Position numbers and translations under genes: made by a program. The notes beneath the pieces are model-generated. The model made no database searches. It saw only the letters and a list, made by a program, of their open reading frames with translations, and was not told the DNA's origin. 64,000 bases of DNA, from positions 310,001 to 374,000 of the forward strand of contig JABANP010000004.1 of NCBI GenBank assembly GCA_013115135.1. Reading direction: 5' to 3'. Below are positions 1-13,750 of the stretch, in pieces. The stretch is from Perkinsus olseni. Taxonomy: Eukaryota > Perkinsozoa > Perkinsida > Perkinsidae. The stretch's first letter is position 1, and each line of letters starts with the position of its first letter.

Positions 1-219
1 TCTTTCAGAGCCGGATTTGTTTACTTGGTTATCATGCTGGTGCTGCCATCGCTAGGGCTAGCGTTCTTCGTTGATCATGATCAGGGTATGATTGATGTTG
101 GCAGGTTGTTAGTTGATGCTATTTCCGAGATCCCGGAGGCTGAGCGACAAAGTCACGAGAAAGTACACTCCATGCATGATGACAACAGGGATCATGAACA
201 AGTGCTTCCTCATTCTTGA
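1..219 (+). CDS. 3' end of an unidentified gene (partial)
   Basis: The window opens with a pyrimidine-rich stretch ending in AG (1-8), which looks like a splice acceptor, followed by an open frame from about base 9 to the TGA at 217-219. The encoded tail has a hydrophobic stretch (LVIMLVLPSLGLAFFV) and then a hydrophilic end. That would suit the last exon of a membrane protein whose body lies to the left of the window. I do not recognise the family. It could also be a chance open frame, because nothing upstream can be checked. Confidence 0.3.
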   Translation, partial: SFRAGFVYLVIMLVLPSLGLAFFVDHDQGMIDVGRLLVDAISEIPEAERQSHEKVHSMHDDNRDHEQVLPHS

Positions 220-942
220 AGTGTTGTTTATCACCGCAAGCAAGTTGTTCTACCAAACTTGTTGCAATCAGTATGATAATGATTCATTCTCATCTGTTAA
301 TGCTCTTCTATTTGCGTATTGAGTTGTGAAGTGGGGCTTCGCTTCGCGGGTGAGGCCGCCATTGGTCGATCGGTTAACTCTGAAAAGCTCTTTACACCAA
401 TAGTGGAAAACATGTAACAGGTCAATAACTGATTAACGAATATGATTATATTTCCTGTCCATCGTCTTGGAACTCAGTCCTTGAAGTACTCTGACCACGG
501 TACTTACTACGATACGTGTCTCATCATTACGATACATGAGCTTTATCTGCAACCTTTGGCCACAGTGGGCACGAACTCAGGCACGAGTCTACTGGTTAGC
601 GCATACGCTATACAGAGGACGATTACTATGAAGGGTTATCGGCTGATTGAAGCGTAGAGGCGGCCATCCAACCAGATTGCAACAGCTGCCCGGTTTCCTC
701 GTGTTGAAGGACTGGATAACTCCGAAAAAGACATCCCTATGCACAACTACGGCAACAGCACACTGACAACTAAGATAACAAGTCATTGACATATGCAGCT
801 GCATTCAGCGCCGTCTCATGGTTCCACTATCAGCACCATTTCCGTCTTCATTCCAATTGTCGAGTCTACGTCTCCCAGCTGCACTCCTACAACAGGCAGC
901 AGTCAGAGGCGGAAGTAGCCTCGCTCAGACGGTTGGTCAATA
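220..942. other. Intergenic stretch, nothing recognised
   Basis: Only short open frames are present on both strands, with none resembling a known family and no run of consistent exons. It lies between the putative 3' fragment on the left and the 3' end of the tetraspanin-like gene on the right. I see no RNA gene or mobile element in it. Confidence 0.5.
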
Positions 943-1910
943 CTACTCATCATCAGAAGTTTGATTCTCTTCCTCCTTCCTGTATTTCCAACCGATATCT
1001 TCATCCTCGCCTTCGAATGCCCCATCAGGGCCTGGGAGCATCGTCAGTACTACTACGGCTGTTAGCGCCACGAAGAGGATCTGAGACATTACTCTTGTGG
1101 CAAGGAGAGATGTTCCACTTACCCAGAATGCAGCGCAGAGCCACTGTGTCATTCTCCCCAGCTCTCGAGAAACATCTGCATTGACTCGGCACCACAGGCC
1201 CATCTGGAGGAGGAATCCTTACAGTCACTGTCAGCGTATGATTCGAGCCTACCAATTGCTCTCCCAACCGCTCGTTGTGCATACACAACTTCCATTCCTT
1301 CATATGATCGGCATCCTCCGGCTCTTCCTCGGTGAGATCATTGAGCCAATTATGTATCTGATACATGTACCAGCATGCTCTATCTCCATACTATTATTAA
1401 CATCCCCACCCTCCAATCGCCGCATTTGGGTCGGGTGAAGGCCTCAGTGGAAATCATGTAACCGCCGTACTGGCAGTCAGCGGCGATATAGGTATCATCA
1501 AAAGCGGCATACATCCTCTCAGTGAGACTTTGGACATGTTCGTCTCTAGATGGTATAATCGTTAGCTCTGATCTATCGAGCTCCAACTTGTACATGGTAA
1601 TAGAATGCCAACAAAGGTACCCTCCCATCAGGGCGAAGAGGATAGCCGCTACACCACCAATAGCAGCATATACGATTCGAAGTGCAAGAGGATCCTTTCC
1701 CTGCATTAGGCCAATACCAATCCCAATGCCAGAGGTAATGAGAAGAAGGCATGTTGCTATTATAGCCAAACACACGTGGGCGTGGACGAAGTAAGCCTGG
1801 TAGAATGGTTGGTAGTAGCACCAAAAGCAGGTGATCAAAAGGGAGATACCAAGAACCAGTAAGACACCATTGGCCGCGATGTGGCCAATTGGAGGTAACA
1901 CGCCGCCCAT
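943..1910 (-). CDS. Tetraspanin-like four-helix membrane protein
   Basis: On the minus strand from the ATG at 1910 the protein opens with a hydrophobic helix (ANGVLLVLGISLLITCFW). A second follows (VCLAIIATCLLLITSGIG), then a third after an Arg (IVYAAIGGVAAILFALMGG). Next comes a Cys-containing extracellular part, a fourth helix (ILFVALTAVVVLTML) and a short acidic tail ending at 943. Three helices, a large Cys-bearing loop and a last helix is the tetraspanin layout. A GT-AG intron at 1120-1161 joins the loop to the last helix. Two earlier junctions (near 1215-1265 and 1370-1450) have alternative solutions. The frame stays open upstream to an ATG at 2078, but that extension is basic and low in complexity and would begin 2 bp from the next gene, so 1910 is preferred. 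Confidence 0.6.
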
Positions 1911-2080
1911 GGATGAAGAGTAAACCTGCGAAGGTGCGATTCCTGGAACCTGCGCTGTGAATCGATCAGAAACTTCGCGCGCGCCCCAGGTATCGCGCCG
2001 CCGCCGCCGAGGCTCGAGTTCGATAGCGACGTACGATGAATGGCTGATCACTTGTGTAGTTTTATTACAACATAGCATCC
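1911..2080. promoter_or_regulatory. Compact divergent promoter, tetraspanin-like / ACBP
   Basis: About 170 bp separate the preferred start of the tetraspanin-like gene (minus strand, 1910) from the ATG of the acyl-CoA-binding protein gene (2081). Both 5' leaders and any promoter elements must fit here. The stretch contains GC-rich sequence (cgccgccgccgccg near 1997-2010). No TATA-type element is obvious. If the upstream ATG at 2078 is used instead, the two coding regions are only 2 bp apart. Confidence 0.45.
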
Positions 2081-2489
2081 ATGGCTTCTGATCCTACTAC
2101 TGAGAAGGACTTCAACGCTGCTGTCGCGTATGTCAGAGGCCTTCCTAAAGGCAAGAGCCCCATCAGCACATCTAAACAGTTGGATTTCTATTCCCGATTC
2201 AAACAGGTAATACAGTGGACTGTGACTACTCCTATTCTTCTATCATCATTACACTCTAGGCTACTATCGGTACTTGTGTTGAACATGGTGGATCTCAACC
2301 ATGGGCTGTACAAGTAGAAGCCAGGGCTAAATGGGATGCCTGGAAGAAGCTGGGGGATATGTCAAGGGATGAGGCAATGAAGGTTAGTCAATTCAATGAG
2401 GGACTCTGATGACCTCATCATCTTCTAATCAGGAGTATGTATCCATGCTTACCGAAGTGTCACCGAAGTGGAGAGAAGGAATCAACTAA
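2081..2489 (+). CDS. Acyl-CoA-binding protein (ACBP)
   Basis: Binds long-chain acyl-CoA esters and acts as a cytosolic acyl-CoA buffer and carrier. Three exons (2081-2206, 2260-2382, 2433-2489) joined by introns of 53 and 50 nt with GT...AG ends give a 101-residue protein, close to the usual 85-105. The ACBP signature is clear: FNAAVAYVRGLP, DFYSRFKQATIG at the first junction, then ARAKWDAWKKLGDMSRDEAM and the C-terminal YVSMLTEVSPKW. The FYSRFKQA segment and the KWDAW segment carry the conserved ligand-contact Tyr and Lys positions of the family. The spliced frame is continuous and ends in TAA, so the model is firm. It is divergently transcribed from the tetraspanin-like gene. Confidence 0.93.
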
Positions 2490-2675
2490 TATACCAACAT
2501 TTTGTTTGACTACAACAACGCATTCCAAATTGCGTTTGGCTTCAATTGTATCGGAGAGTTGTTGTGTTGATCCAGTTGCCCTGTAGTAACCCTATAGATC
2601 TACACAAGACCCCACGGGTGGTAAAATGAAAGAGGTATAAATGGTGGAGAGAAGGGAATGATAATGTTACAGTCA

Positions 2676-3197
2676 TCATCTCCGCCGTTGCCAAGCATAT
2701 CTTAATTCGCCGCCAACACAGTAGACTGCCGCTAGGCCTCCCACTGCTATCAAACACGCTGTTACTATACAAGGTGCCTGGCAGCAACAACAGGATAATA
2801 GGGGTTAAATAATAAAGGCATTGGCAGTTACCATGGAGCTGCTGCTGCTACACCATCCATAGGATGATACTAAAGCTATGCCCATTATGATCCACAGGAT
2901 TGCAAAGAAGACATTGTTGAGCCAGAAATACCAATGCTTTGTCTTATGACGCATTATAAACATACCCATGAGCCCACCGAAGGGGGCAATAATCCCGAAT
3001 CCTGAAGATCAAACATGATGATGAGAAGACGGTGGCAGTCGTAGATTACCGAGTAGCGTTGGCTCGGATATGCGCCAACGATCATACTGGGCTTTTTTCT
3101 TATCCACAAAGTAGAGTATGAAGTTGACTAGATTGAAGAAGAGAATGAGTGATAGGAATATCCAAGATAGATCATCACCAGCTGTTGGACTGACCAT
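2676..3197 (-). CDS. DUF1294 family small membrane protein
   Basis: Three exons on the minus strand. The first (from ATG 3197) encodes a helix (LSLILFFNLVNFILYFVD), then DKKKAQYDRWRISEPTLLG. The intron after that ends in ...cttcag at about 3005. The second exon gives FGIIAPFGGLMGMFIMRHKT followed by a second helix. The third exon encodes a last helix and a basic tail (WQRRR) ending in TGA at 2676. The pattern DK..A....WRI.E..LL...GG..G....RHKT is the DUF1294 signature. The family is known mostly from bacteria, with scattered eukaryotic members; its function is unknown. The poly-Ser run near the second junction makes that exact splice point less certain. Confidence 0.72.
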
Positions 3198-3395
3198 CCT
3201 CTGAGGGATACCCCACTACTACCAATATTAACATCATCATTATCATCTTAATCGTTATCAATTGAAGAGCGCAACCAGGAGTATTGAGGTGGTAGTGGAT
3301 GATGATAGAATATTACCGCGTATTAGTAACAGTGGGTTTACAGAAAGGTATACTAGGGTTGTTTGAACCTAGGCTCTATCGCATTAGCGATATAC

Positions 3396-5229
3396 CTAGA
3401 TTAGGTCAGCAAAGGGATCGGCAGAAGACTTGTAGTTGCTGCTACTGCTGCTACTGCCTGCCTTAGGAGCTCCTGGCGGGGGTAATGAGGAGGAACGCTG
3501 TAGGAGAGAGAAGGAGTTGAGTTCACATACGATGTCCATCAATACTACCATCTGCTGCTGCTGCTGCTGATTGCTATCCACAGGCTGATGATAGGACTGT
3601 GTCGTTGATGATGAAGATGCTTGAGCCACACTACTTGATGGGAAGCCGAGGCCTTGCAGCGCCGCAAACGGGTTGGTAGAATCTCCAACCTTCAACTGGG
3701 GTGCACTGCCCTGTTGCTGTGGGATGGAGGTAGATGAAGAAAACTACAAGCACAGATAGACCTCCAGTACGGTAAATACACAAAGAACACTACAATGTCT
3801 AATGCAGGCGATGGTCCTGATGATGGTCCTGGTGATGATGATGCAGGATGGTGACCAAGAGGATCGAAACCCCAGCTACTTGACGTCGGTTGGGAGACTG
3901 ATGATTGTCATAAGTCATAATCCCATCCTACACCAATTACCTGTGCGGTCGTCTGTTGTTCGAGCGGGTTGCTGCTCTTCTTCTTCATCATCGAAACCCA
4001 AGAGGTCCATACTCCCTTGCTGCTGCTGCTGCTGCTGTTGAGTAGTTGTGATGATCGAGGGACCCTGGGCTACATCATGATGTTGTTGTGACCGTCTAGA
4101 TGGGGGAGGGGGCAACTTAGGCAGAGTACCAGGAGCAGCCTGCAAGGGTAGATAGTAGAATACAACTTGAATAATGAGGAATATACTACAAGCTTCGGTA
4201 TAGCACTGCCACTGCCGTTGCCATTATTCTTTGTCTCTGGTTTAGCGCGAACAGCAACTGTACTCAAACTGGCGGCTGAGTAGAGGAAGGTCAGGGATGG
4301 GTTACCCCGGCGACCATTTAACTACCAGTTGCAACAGCGCTATCCTCTTGGGCAGAATCCCTTCTGTTAGCATAACCAAAGTCAGCAGCCGTACCACCCG
4401 CATTGCCTGACGGTAACATTTAACAGCGCTTTACATTACTCGCTGAATATTACTTTCTTTTTGGTAATATCGCTCGGCCGCTGCGGCACTCCCCCCACTA
4501 CCATCTCCTCCCTCTCCCATAGCGGCTGTTGCATGGTCATTAGCGATCTTCACTGCTTCCTTATACCCTCCAACTCTATCCTGTTCTCTTTTCACTTGCT
4601 CAAAACGTCTGAAACGAACAGTGACGAATGCCGATAATGGAAAAAATGAAGTTCCTGTCATCCCCAGAGATCCACGCCTACCTATCGAGATGCATATTCT
4701 GTTCACGTCTATCAGGTGGTAGAGTTTGTCTCATGATTACTTCACCATCGGCAGTGTAAAGGGATACCCAACCCTCTGAGACGAGAGGCAGTCGCGACGC
4801 TAACTACTGCGTTCGGTGATACCCACCAACAGGCTCAACTATTCTCGCTCTTCTGCCACTAATTTTCACGACTGTACAGATGTCTGCCCTTCGCAGACCA
4901 TGGACCTATTATAATGTGATGGGCATGCTCCCTACCATGATGTTGCTTAACACCTGTGGACTGTCCATTTCAATACCTTTCCTAACCATGGCTCCTTGCC
5001 TCGCCACCACGATGTAGTATCGAGGATTAGTTTCAGTACATGGTCCAGTTGGTAGGCCCGCTGCCTGAGGTATCAGTGTATTACTATTTACCACTACTGT
5101 TATAATAACAACAAGCACCTTCTTTATTTCTTTATTCGCTTTCTTCCCCAACTTTTTCGCCTCTTTCACCCCCTTCCTGAAGAGATGAATCCCCTTATCA
5201 ATATACTCGTTATAGTTATCGGAGGACAT
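3396..5229 (-). CDS. SH3-like domain protein with low-complexity adaptor-type tail
   Basis: Multi-exon minus-strand gene from the ATG at 5229. The N-terminus is a Lys-rich helix (GVKEAKKLGKKANKEIKK). After an intron comes a segment like an SH3-type fold (YYIVVARQGAMVRKGIEMDS ... LVSEGWVSLYTADGEVIMRQ). A short coiled coil follows (FEQVKREQDRVGGYKEAVK). The C-terminal half is low complexity, with Pro, Gln and Ser runs plus short peptides seen in endocytic adaptors: MDLLGFDDEEEE, NPFAAL and DPFADLI at the very end. These DPF/DLL-type peptides often bind clathrin or AP2, so a trafficking role is possible but unproven. It could be two adjacent genes, since the middle junctions around 4270-4430 are not resolved. 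It is divergent from the flavoprotein gene that starts at 5404. Confidence 0.5.
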
Positions 5230-5403
5230 GGCTATCAATAACTGAGTATGTGTTCTCAACGTGATACGGCGCATCTTGCTCTCCTTCAATGATTCTGCAG
5301 AACAAGGAGCGTTTCGCTCCGCCAATCGCTATGAAATCGATCAGTTGGCGCCACGCCTGATTAAAGCCCGATCATCAACCCCCACAGGTGTTCCATTTCT
5401 GGT

Positions 5404-6789
5404 ATGTCAAGTGGCAACAAACGCCGAGCTCTCGTCATTGGTGGTGGATTTTCCGGTCTGTTCGCGGCCCACGATCTTTCCAGTCACTTCGAGGTGACTG
5501 TGGTCGATGCCAAGGAGTACTTCGAGTATACCCCCGGTGTTCTGCGAGCCTTTGTTCATCCCGGTCATTACGATGCTCTCTCCTTCACTTATCAACATGT
5601 ACTCGAGCGGAAGATGGGTATTAAGTTTCTGTGGGGCGAGGTGAAGCAGTTGGACGGTAGCCGTCTAGTCGCCCATGTGAAGCCTATGTTCTCTGAGACC
5701 ACTGAAGAGGTACCTTTCGACTACTGCATCATTGCAGCTGGTTGTAACTTCGGTGTCTTCCACAAGTGGGGCGAAAGCCTTTGGTTCCCAACCATTCACG
5801 AGGATGCTCGACCAGAAGGCTCATGGTCTCACATCGACGAAAGGTTCATCGAAGGTCGTCGTAGGCATATCTTTGAGGAACATGAGAAGTTGAAGGCTTT
5901 GAACAAGAAGAAGGCAACTGTCCTCGTTGTTGGTGCTGGCTTTATTGGTGTTGAATGGGTCACTGAGCTCCAGTATTACTTCCCTAATCTCAAGCTGCAC
6001 ATCATTGACTTCCTACCAAAGTGTCTGGGCCCTCTACCCAAGTCCGCCGCTGATTACTGTGATCATTACATGAAAAAGAAGGGCATCAAGGCAACTTATG
6101 GTGTCAAATATGCCCCTGATGATCCGGAGTTCTTCAGCAAGATCGGCATGAATGGCAAACCTGATTGCACATTCGTGTGTATTGGTGTGAAGGCGTCCAA
6201 TTACTTTATGCCAAGAGAGACGCTTACTGGGTATAATCCTATGGAGGCTGATAAGAAAGAGAAGGATGTCAAGAAGCGTGGCCCCGGTGGTGGAGGATGG
6301 ATTCGTGTCAATAATAATCTTCAAGTCACTCAACTCAATGACGATGGTTCTGAGTCACTTTTCGGTGGTGGTCATATCTTCGCTGTCGGTGATTGTAACA
6401 TGGTTCCTGGTCTGCCTCCAATCCCTAAGATCTCCTACCCTAGTGAAGAGCAGGCTCAACATGCCGTCCATAACATACGTGTCATAGACCATCTTGAGAA
6501 GGGCGCTTGGGCTCCCGGTGGCTGTTGTGGTATTTTCGGTAAGAAGTCTCTTCGTGATACTTGGTGGCCATGGGGTGCTGGTATGTTCGCCACTTCTCTC
6601 GGTCCTAAGGATGCTTGCTTCGTGCTTGGAGCTAAATCTACTCCTGGTACTGGACACATGGTGCTGTGGGGTAAGGCATCGGCTATTCAGAAGGCTCTTA
6701 TTGAGTCTACCAAGACCAACGAATGCAAGAGGGGTCTTCTAGGGAGCTCTGGTTGGTATTTTGTTCATCATACACCTTGTATGAACTAG
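5404..6789 (+). CDS. FSP1/AIFM2- or NDH2-like FAD-dependent NAD(P)H oxidoreductase
   Basis: A single uninterrupted frame of 461 codons. It opens with an FAD-binding Rossmann motif (ALVIGGGFSGLFAAHDL, residues ~9-25) followed by the ribose-binding acidic end (VTVVDAKEYFEYTPG). A second nucleotide-binding motif for NAD(P)H appears mid-protein (VLVVGAGFIGVEWVTEL, ~178-194), and the second FAD contact lies near the end (IFAVGDCNMVPGLPPIPK). This order is that of two-dinucleotide-binding-domain flavoproteins of the AIFM2/FSP1 and type II NADH dehydrogenase group, which reduce quinones with NAD(P)H. No transmembrane helix or clear presequence is visible, so location is open. Unlike almost every neighbour it has no obvious intron, and its codons are richer in G/C at third positions, which may reflect high expression or different origin. 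The last 15-20 codons are less typical and could include a mis-read exon end. Confidence 0.85.
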   Translation: MSSGNKRRALVIGGGFSGLFAAHDLSSHFEVTVVDAKEYFEYTPGVLRAFVHPGHYDALSFTYQHVLERKMGIKFLWGEVKQLDGSRLVAHVKPMFSETTEEVPFDYCIIAAGCNFGVFHKWGESLWFPTIHEDARPEGSWSHIDERFIEGRRRHIFEEHEKLKALNKKKATVLVVGAGFIGVEWVTELQYYFPNLKLHIIDFLPKCLGPLPKSAADYCDHYMKKKGIKATYGVKYAPDDPEFFSKIGMNGKPDCTFVCIGVKASNYFMPRETLTGYNPMEADKKEKDVKKRGPGGGGWIRVNNNLQVTQLNDDGSESLFGGGHIFAVGDCNMVPGLPPIPKISYPSEEQAQHAVHNIRVIDHLEKGAWAPGGCCGIFGKKSLRDTWWPWGAGMFATSLGPKDACFVLGAKSTPGTGHMVLWGKASAIQKALIESTKTNECKRGLLGSSGWYFVHHTPCMN

Positions 6790-7123
6790 ACGCGATGGAT
6801 TTGGCATGGGATGCAAGTAGTACTATTGTTGACGGCATGTGCTTCATCATCGGTGAGCGGTCATGTGATCTCGATGTTAGTCTCAACTGCATCGATGTGG
6901 TATTAGTTTTTTCTTGTGGAATACAACATTCCTGATTATTTTCTAATCAGTATGTGTTGCGTTGTTTTGGGTGAAGTTTTCGTATGCGATGTGTCACAGG
7001 CGATACCACTAATATTGGTATCAGTCTTCTTTCGGATCGCTATAATAAACGGTACGAGATTGCGTGCTCACCCTCTCATGAGTGGCTGCGTAAATTGAGT
7101 GCCGCATAACGCACTTGTATGCC
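6790..7123. other. 3' flank of the flavoprotein gene, no gene seen
   Basis: This stretch has only short frames with no family resemblance. It probably carries the 3' untranslated region and polyadenylation site of the upstream oxidoreductase gene. The dispersed repeat cluster begins immediately after it. Confidence 0.4.
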
Positions 7124-7771
7124 AATGATGATACCAGTAATACCAGTTCTGCTACTGAAAACTCATGTAGAGAACTCTTACCATTCATCTCTCATCGCAC
7201 TGAGACGAAAAAATGTGTTCGAATGATGATACCAGTAATACCAGTTCTGCTACTGAAAACTCATGTAGAGAACTCTTACCATTCATCTCTCATCGCACTG
7301 ACATATATCGAATGTGTACTTCTCCAGTCAAAAAGGGACTCTCTAGTTTTGGTGCTTGGGTGTCTAAGACATGACTGGAAGATAACCATGAGTAGTTCTC
7401 ATTGATGCTTCGCTGCATTGTAGTGCTCGTGTCTGCATTACCGCTCGACATTCCGCTGCTTTCGTGAACAACACAAGCCGAGGCCGAGTATTCAAAATGA
7501 TGATACCAGTAATACCAGTTCTGCTACTGAAAACCCATGTAGAGAACTCTTACCATTCATCTCTCATCGCACTGAAACGTAAGAATGATTGAGAATGATG
7601 ATACCAGTAATACCAGTTCTGCTACTGAAAACCCATGTAGAGAACTCTTACCATGCATCTCTCATCGCACTGAAACGTAAGAATGATTGAGAATGATGAT
7701 ACCAGTAATACCAGTTCTGCTACTGAAAGATCATGTAGAGAACTTCTACCATTCATCTCTCATCGCACTGA
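7124..7771. repeat. Five copies of an ~80-bp interspersed direct repeat
   Basis: The same sequence, starting aatgatgataccagtaatac and ending catctctcatcgcactga, occurs at about 7124-7204, 7222-7301, 7496-7574, 7594-7672 and 7692-7771, all in one orientation. Spacers differ: 17 bp between copies 1 and 2, about 195 bp before copy 3, and about 19 bp (variants of acgtaagaatgattgag) between copies 3, 4 and 5. Copies 3 and 4 share accc where copies 1 and 2 have actc. Copy 5 differs most. It is not a simple microsatellite and does not encode a consistent peptide. Confidence 0.85.
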
Positions 7772-7932
7772 TTCGTACATGACAAGAACTGTGAGCACAT
7801 ACCGCGGATAACTGATTCCTGGCTACGTTAAAGTACCTCTAATGTCTTAGAGGTTCAAGACCCGTCAGGAATATCGCCATTGGCTAGAGTGCCCACTTGA
7901 TGACATGATACATCCATCGGTGGATATATTAG

Positions 7933-8877
7933 CTAGACAACAATAAGGCTATTACCTCCACTAGAGAAACCAAACAGATATAGTATAGAAACGTATACAA
8001 TGAAGGAGGCTCTATCAATCACATTGTATCTCCTCATCACCGCCACTCTGAAGGGAGCCATCGATAGGAATCCATCCACAGTAGCTAGCAACGCTACCTC
8101 AGTCTCGGGGGTGGGTGACGGCTCAGCAGGGAGGTCTTCCTCTGCTTCAGCCAGGCACTGATAGTACGAAACATACCGAGGACACTGAGGAGAAGGCAAT
8201 TACCTCTGGTTTCTCCCATACACTCTCTCCAGTAGCATCATTATTATAATATACCAAACCAGTATCATCAGCAGTATACTCAGTCCAATGGGTATGGGGA
8301 AGCTGGGGAACCGAATAATAACAGACAACTGATTCACTATTAAGAATACCTTTTTCCCGTATATACTCGGCGCACGGTCGAAGACCGTACCCGAGAGGTT
8401 CTCATGAAGCTTCTCGCAGGTGAGTTTAGCATGGATAGGTCTATTGGCATCTGATTCGAGCATGACCACCAGTGGAAGGTAACTGCACCAACCTACTCTT
8501 GAATACGAAGTTGCCGTTCATCTCATTAACACAATCCTGAGCTTCCTCTTTGGTAGAGAAAGTTACGAAGGCCACACCTCGATCTGATTGTTGACCATCC
8601 CGCACATAACACAGGCCGAGGATCTTCCGTGCTTGACTTCGTTCCCCTGTTGATGACCCTATTAGACATGCCCCTAATGAAAAGTATGAGGATAACAATA
8701 TCCAGTATTACCGATGCCCCGAAGCTCTCTTTTGAGTCTTTCGTCGGACACGGTCTGTGGTATGCAACCAATGAAAACCTTATTCTCGGGTACTCCTGAA
8801 AGCGACGACAAAAAGTAAACCTATGAAGGCACTCAAGGAGTACGAATACGTCTCGCCAACTCCGAGGGCTCAGCCAT
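7933..8877 (-). CDS. RNA-binding protein with one RRM and a WW domain
   Basis: From the ATG at 8877 the spliced protein reads MAEPSELARRVPENKVFIGC, with an intron at about 8799-8849. That opens an RRM: RNP2 is KVFIGCIPQT and RNP1 is RGVAFVTFSTKE; the domain ends with NEMNGNFVFKSRPIHAKL. The next exon carries a WW domain: HWTEYTADDTGLVYYNNDAT through ESVWEKPE, with both Trp and the central YY in place. An acidic, Pro-containing tail follows (EEDLPAEPSPTPETE). Introns are about 45-52 nt. RRM followed by WW recalls plant FCA-type or pre-mRNA processing proteins, which read RNA with the RRM and Pro-rich partners with WW, but no orthology is claimed. The stop at 7933 may be wrong, because an intron could start inside the tail. 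Confidence 0.75.
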
Positions 8878-9964
8878 CTCCACGCAAGGCTGCGTTGGCG
8901 AAGGCGAGAGGTAGTGAGACTTTATCCACATTCACGTAGCTATACCATCCAAAATTCTAATCGGCGCATAAGGCAGTGAATCCCGCAGCTGAGGTAACCA
9001 GAGTCACGAGGTCACATTGCCGATAAACGCCCAAGGCTCTACACTTAACTCGCTGTTGAAGACACAGAGTTGATTTTCCAATACATCAATTGAAGCTGAC
9101 TCTCTGGAACCGAGCACTATATTGATGCCTATCCCCGCGAGCATGATACGCGCGGAAATGTCTGCTTTGACCCCCAAGCGAACTTCTGATTAGTATACAT
9201 TCCTCCGAGTGGTCAGCGGCAAATTCTCCGTTGACAGAAAATAAGCACCCGAGAGCCCCAGCTGACACTTTCCTTAATCTAATAATCATTGTAGGTCGCG
9301 GGGCTACTACTCACAACAACGGACAGGTAGTATGCCACCGTACATGCTGATGGTTATCATGTCCACGATATAGTATACAGTAGCAGCACAGGCTGCTGTT
9401 GTTGTTCGATGATGAGTGGTCAGAAACATATACTACCATCAACTTTGATCTCAGTACGTTGCACTTTGGCTGGTGGTTGTTGTTGTTGCCCTTCTTCCTC
9501 TGTTGTGTTATGATCCTCTTCCTGTGATACATCACCACCATCATCATTGGCAATACTTGATGAGCCTGGTATCATCATAATAATGATCCATACCCGTCAC
9601 CCTTACTGTCCAATACAACTGCTGCTGTCGATGTTGTTGCCCCGACACCACCATCAACTATCGATGATGATTCAACCTGATCATCATCATCATCACCATA
9701 CTCAATATAGCGATAACGTTGAATACCCTGTTACCTCTGAAGTATCCAAGTCGACAACCAATCCTGATGATACCCCTTCTGATGACATACTAACAACAGA
9801 TGGATGCTCCTGGCAACAGCAGTACAAAGACGCCGAGGGTCAGTTCTGTTCCGTCACGCGCCACGAAATTAAATCACATCATCATCTTCAGTAATGAATT
9901 TTCTCGCGTTGGGAGTCAGAACTTGCTCTCCCTCAGTCCCTTCTTCTCCTTGTTGTTGTTGTCG
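8878..9964. other. Divergent intergenic region, possible unrecognised exons
   Basis: The region lies between the starts of the RRM/WW gene (-) and the FtsH gene (+). The minus strand at about 9430-9560 has an acidic, Gln-rich open stretch (SQEEDHNTTEEEGQQQQPP then AKVQRTEIKVDG), followed near 9311-9390 by a Cys/His-containing stretch. Frames change between them with plausible GT-AG signals. This may be a small nuclear-type gene, but I cannot build a full model. The plus strand has a His/Ile-rich frame (9547-9894) that looks like repeat-driven noise. From 8878 to 9300 I see nothing. Confidence 0.3.
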
Positions 9965-13540
<3,576 letters not shown>

Positions 13541-13654
13541 GGAGCCTTTGTTGTGGTATTTACGTGTATGATGACGATGTTTCGGGTATTTAAGGTTGAT
13601 GCATTATGAAGTTGATCAATTAGCATATCATCCTGTTAGTGCTTGTTGTTCCTA

Positions 13655-13713
13655 CATGTCCGCCTCATCATCATCATCATCATCACCAGCTCCCTCTCCT
13701 ACCACTAACAATC

Positions 13714-13750
<37 letters not shown>

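Noticed and set aside
7124..7771. CRISPR-like array (direct repeats with spacers)
   Set aside because: The repeats are 80 bp, the spacers are related to one another and of very unequal length, and the DNA is eukaryotic.
13596..13626. Second candidate start (MHYEVDQLAY...) for the coiled-coil gene
   Set aside because: The stretch before 13655 looks like 3' flank of the FtsH gene; the Ser-rich start at 13655 is preferred.
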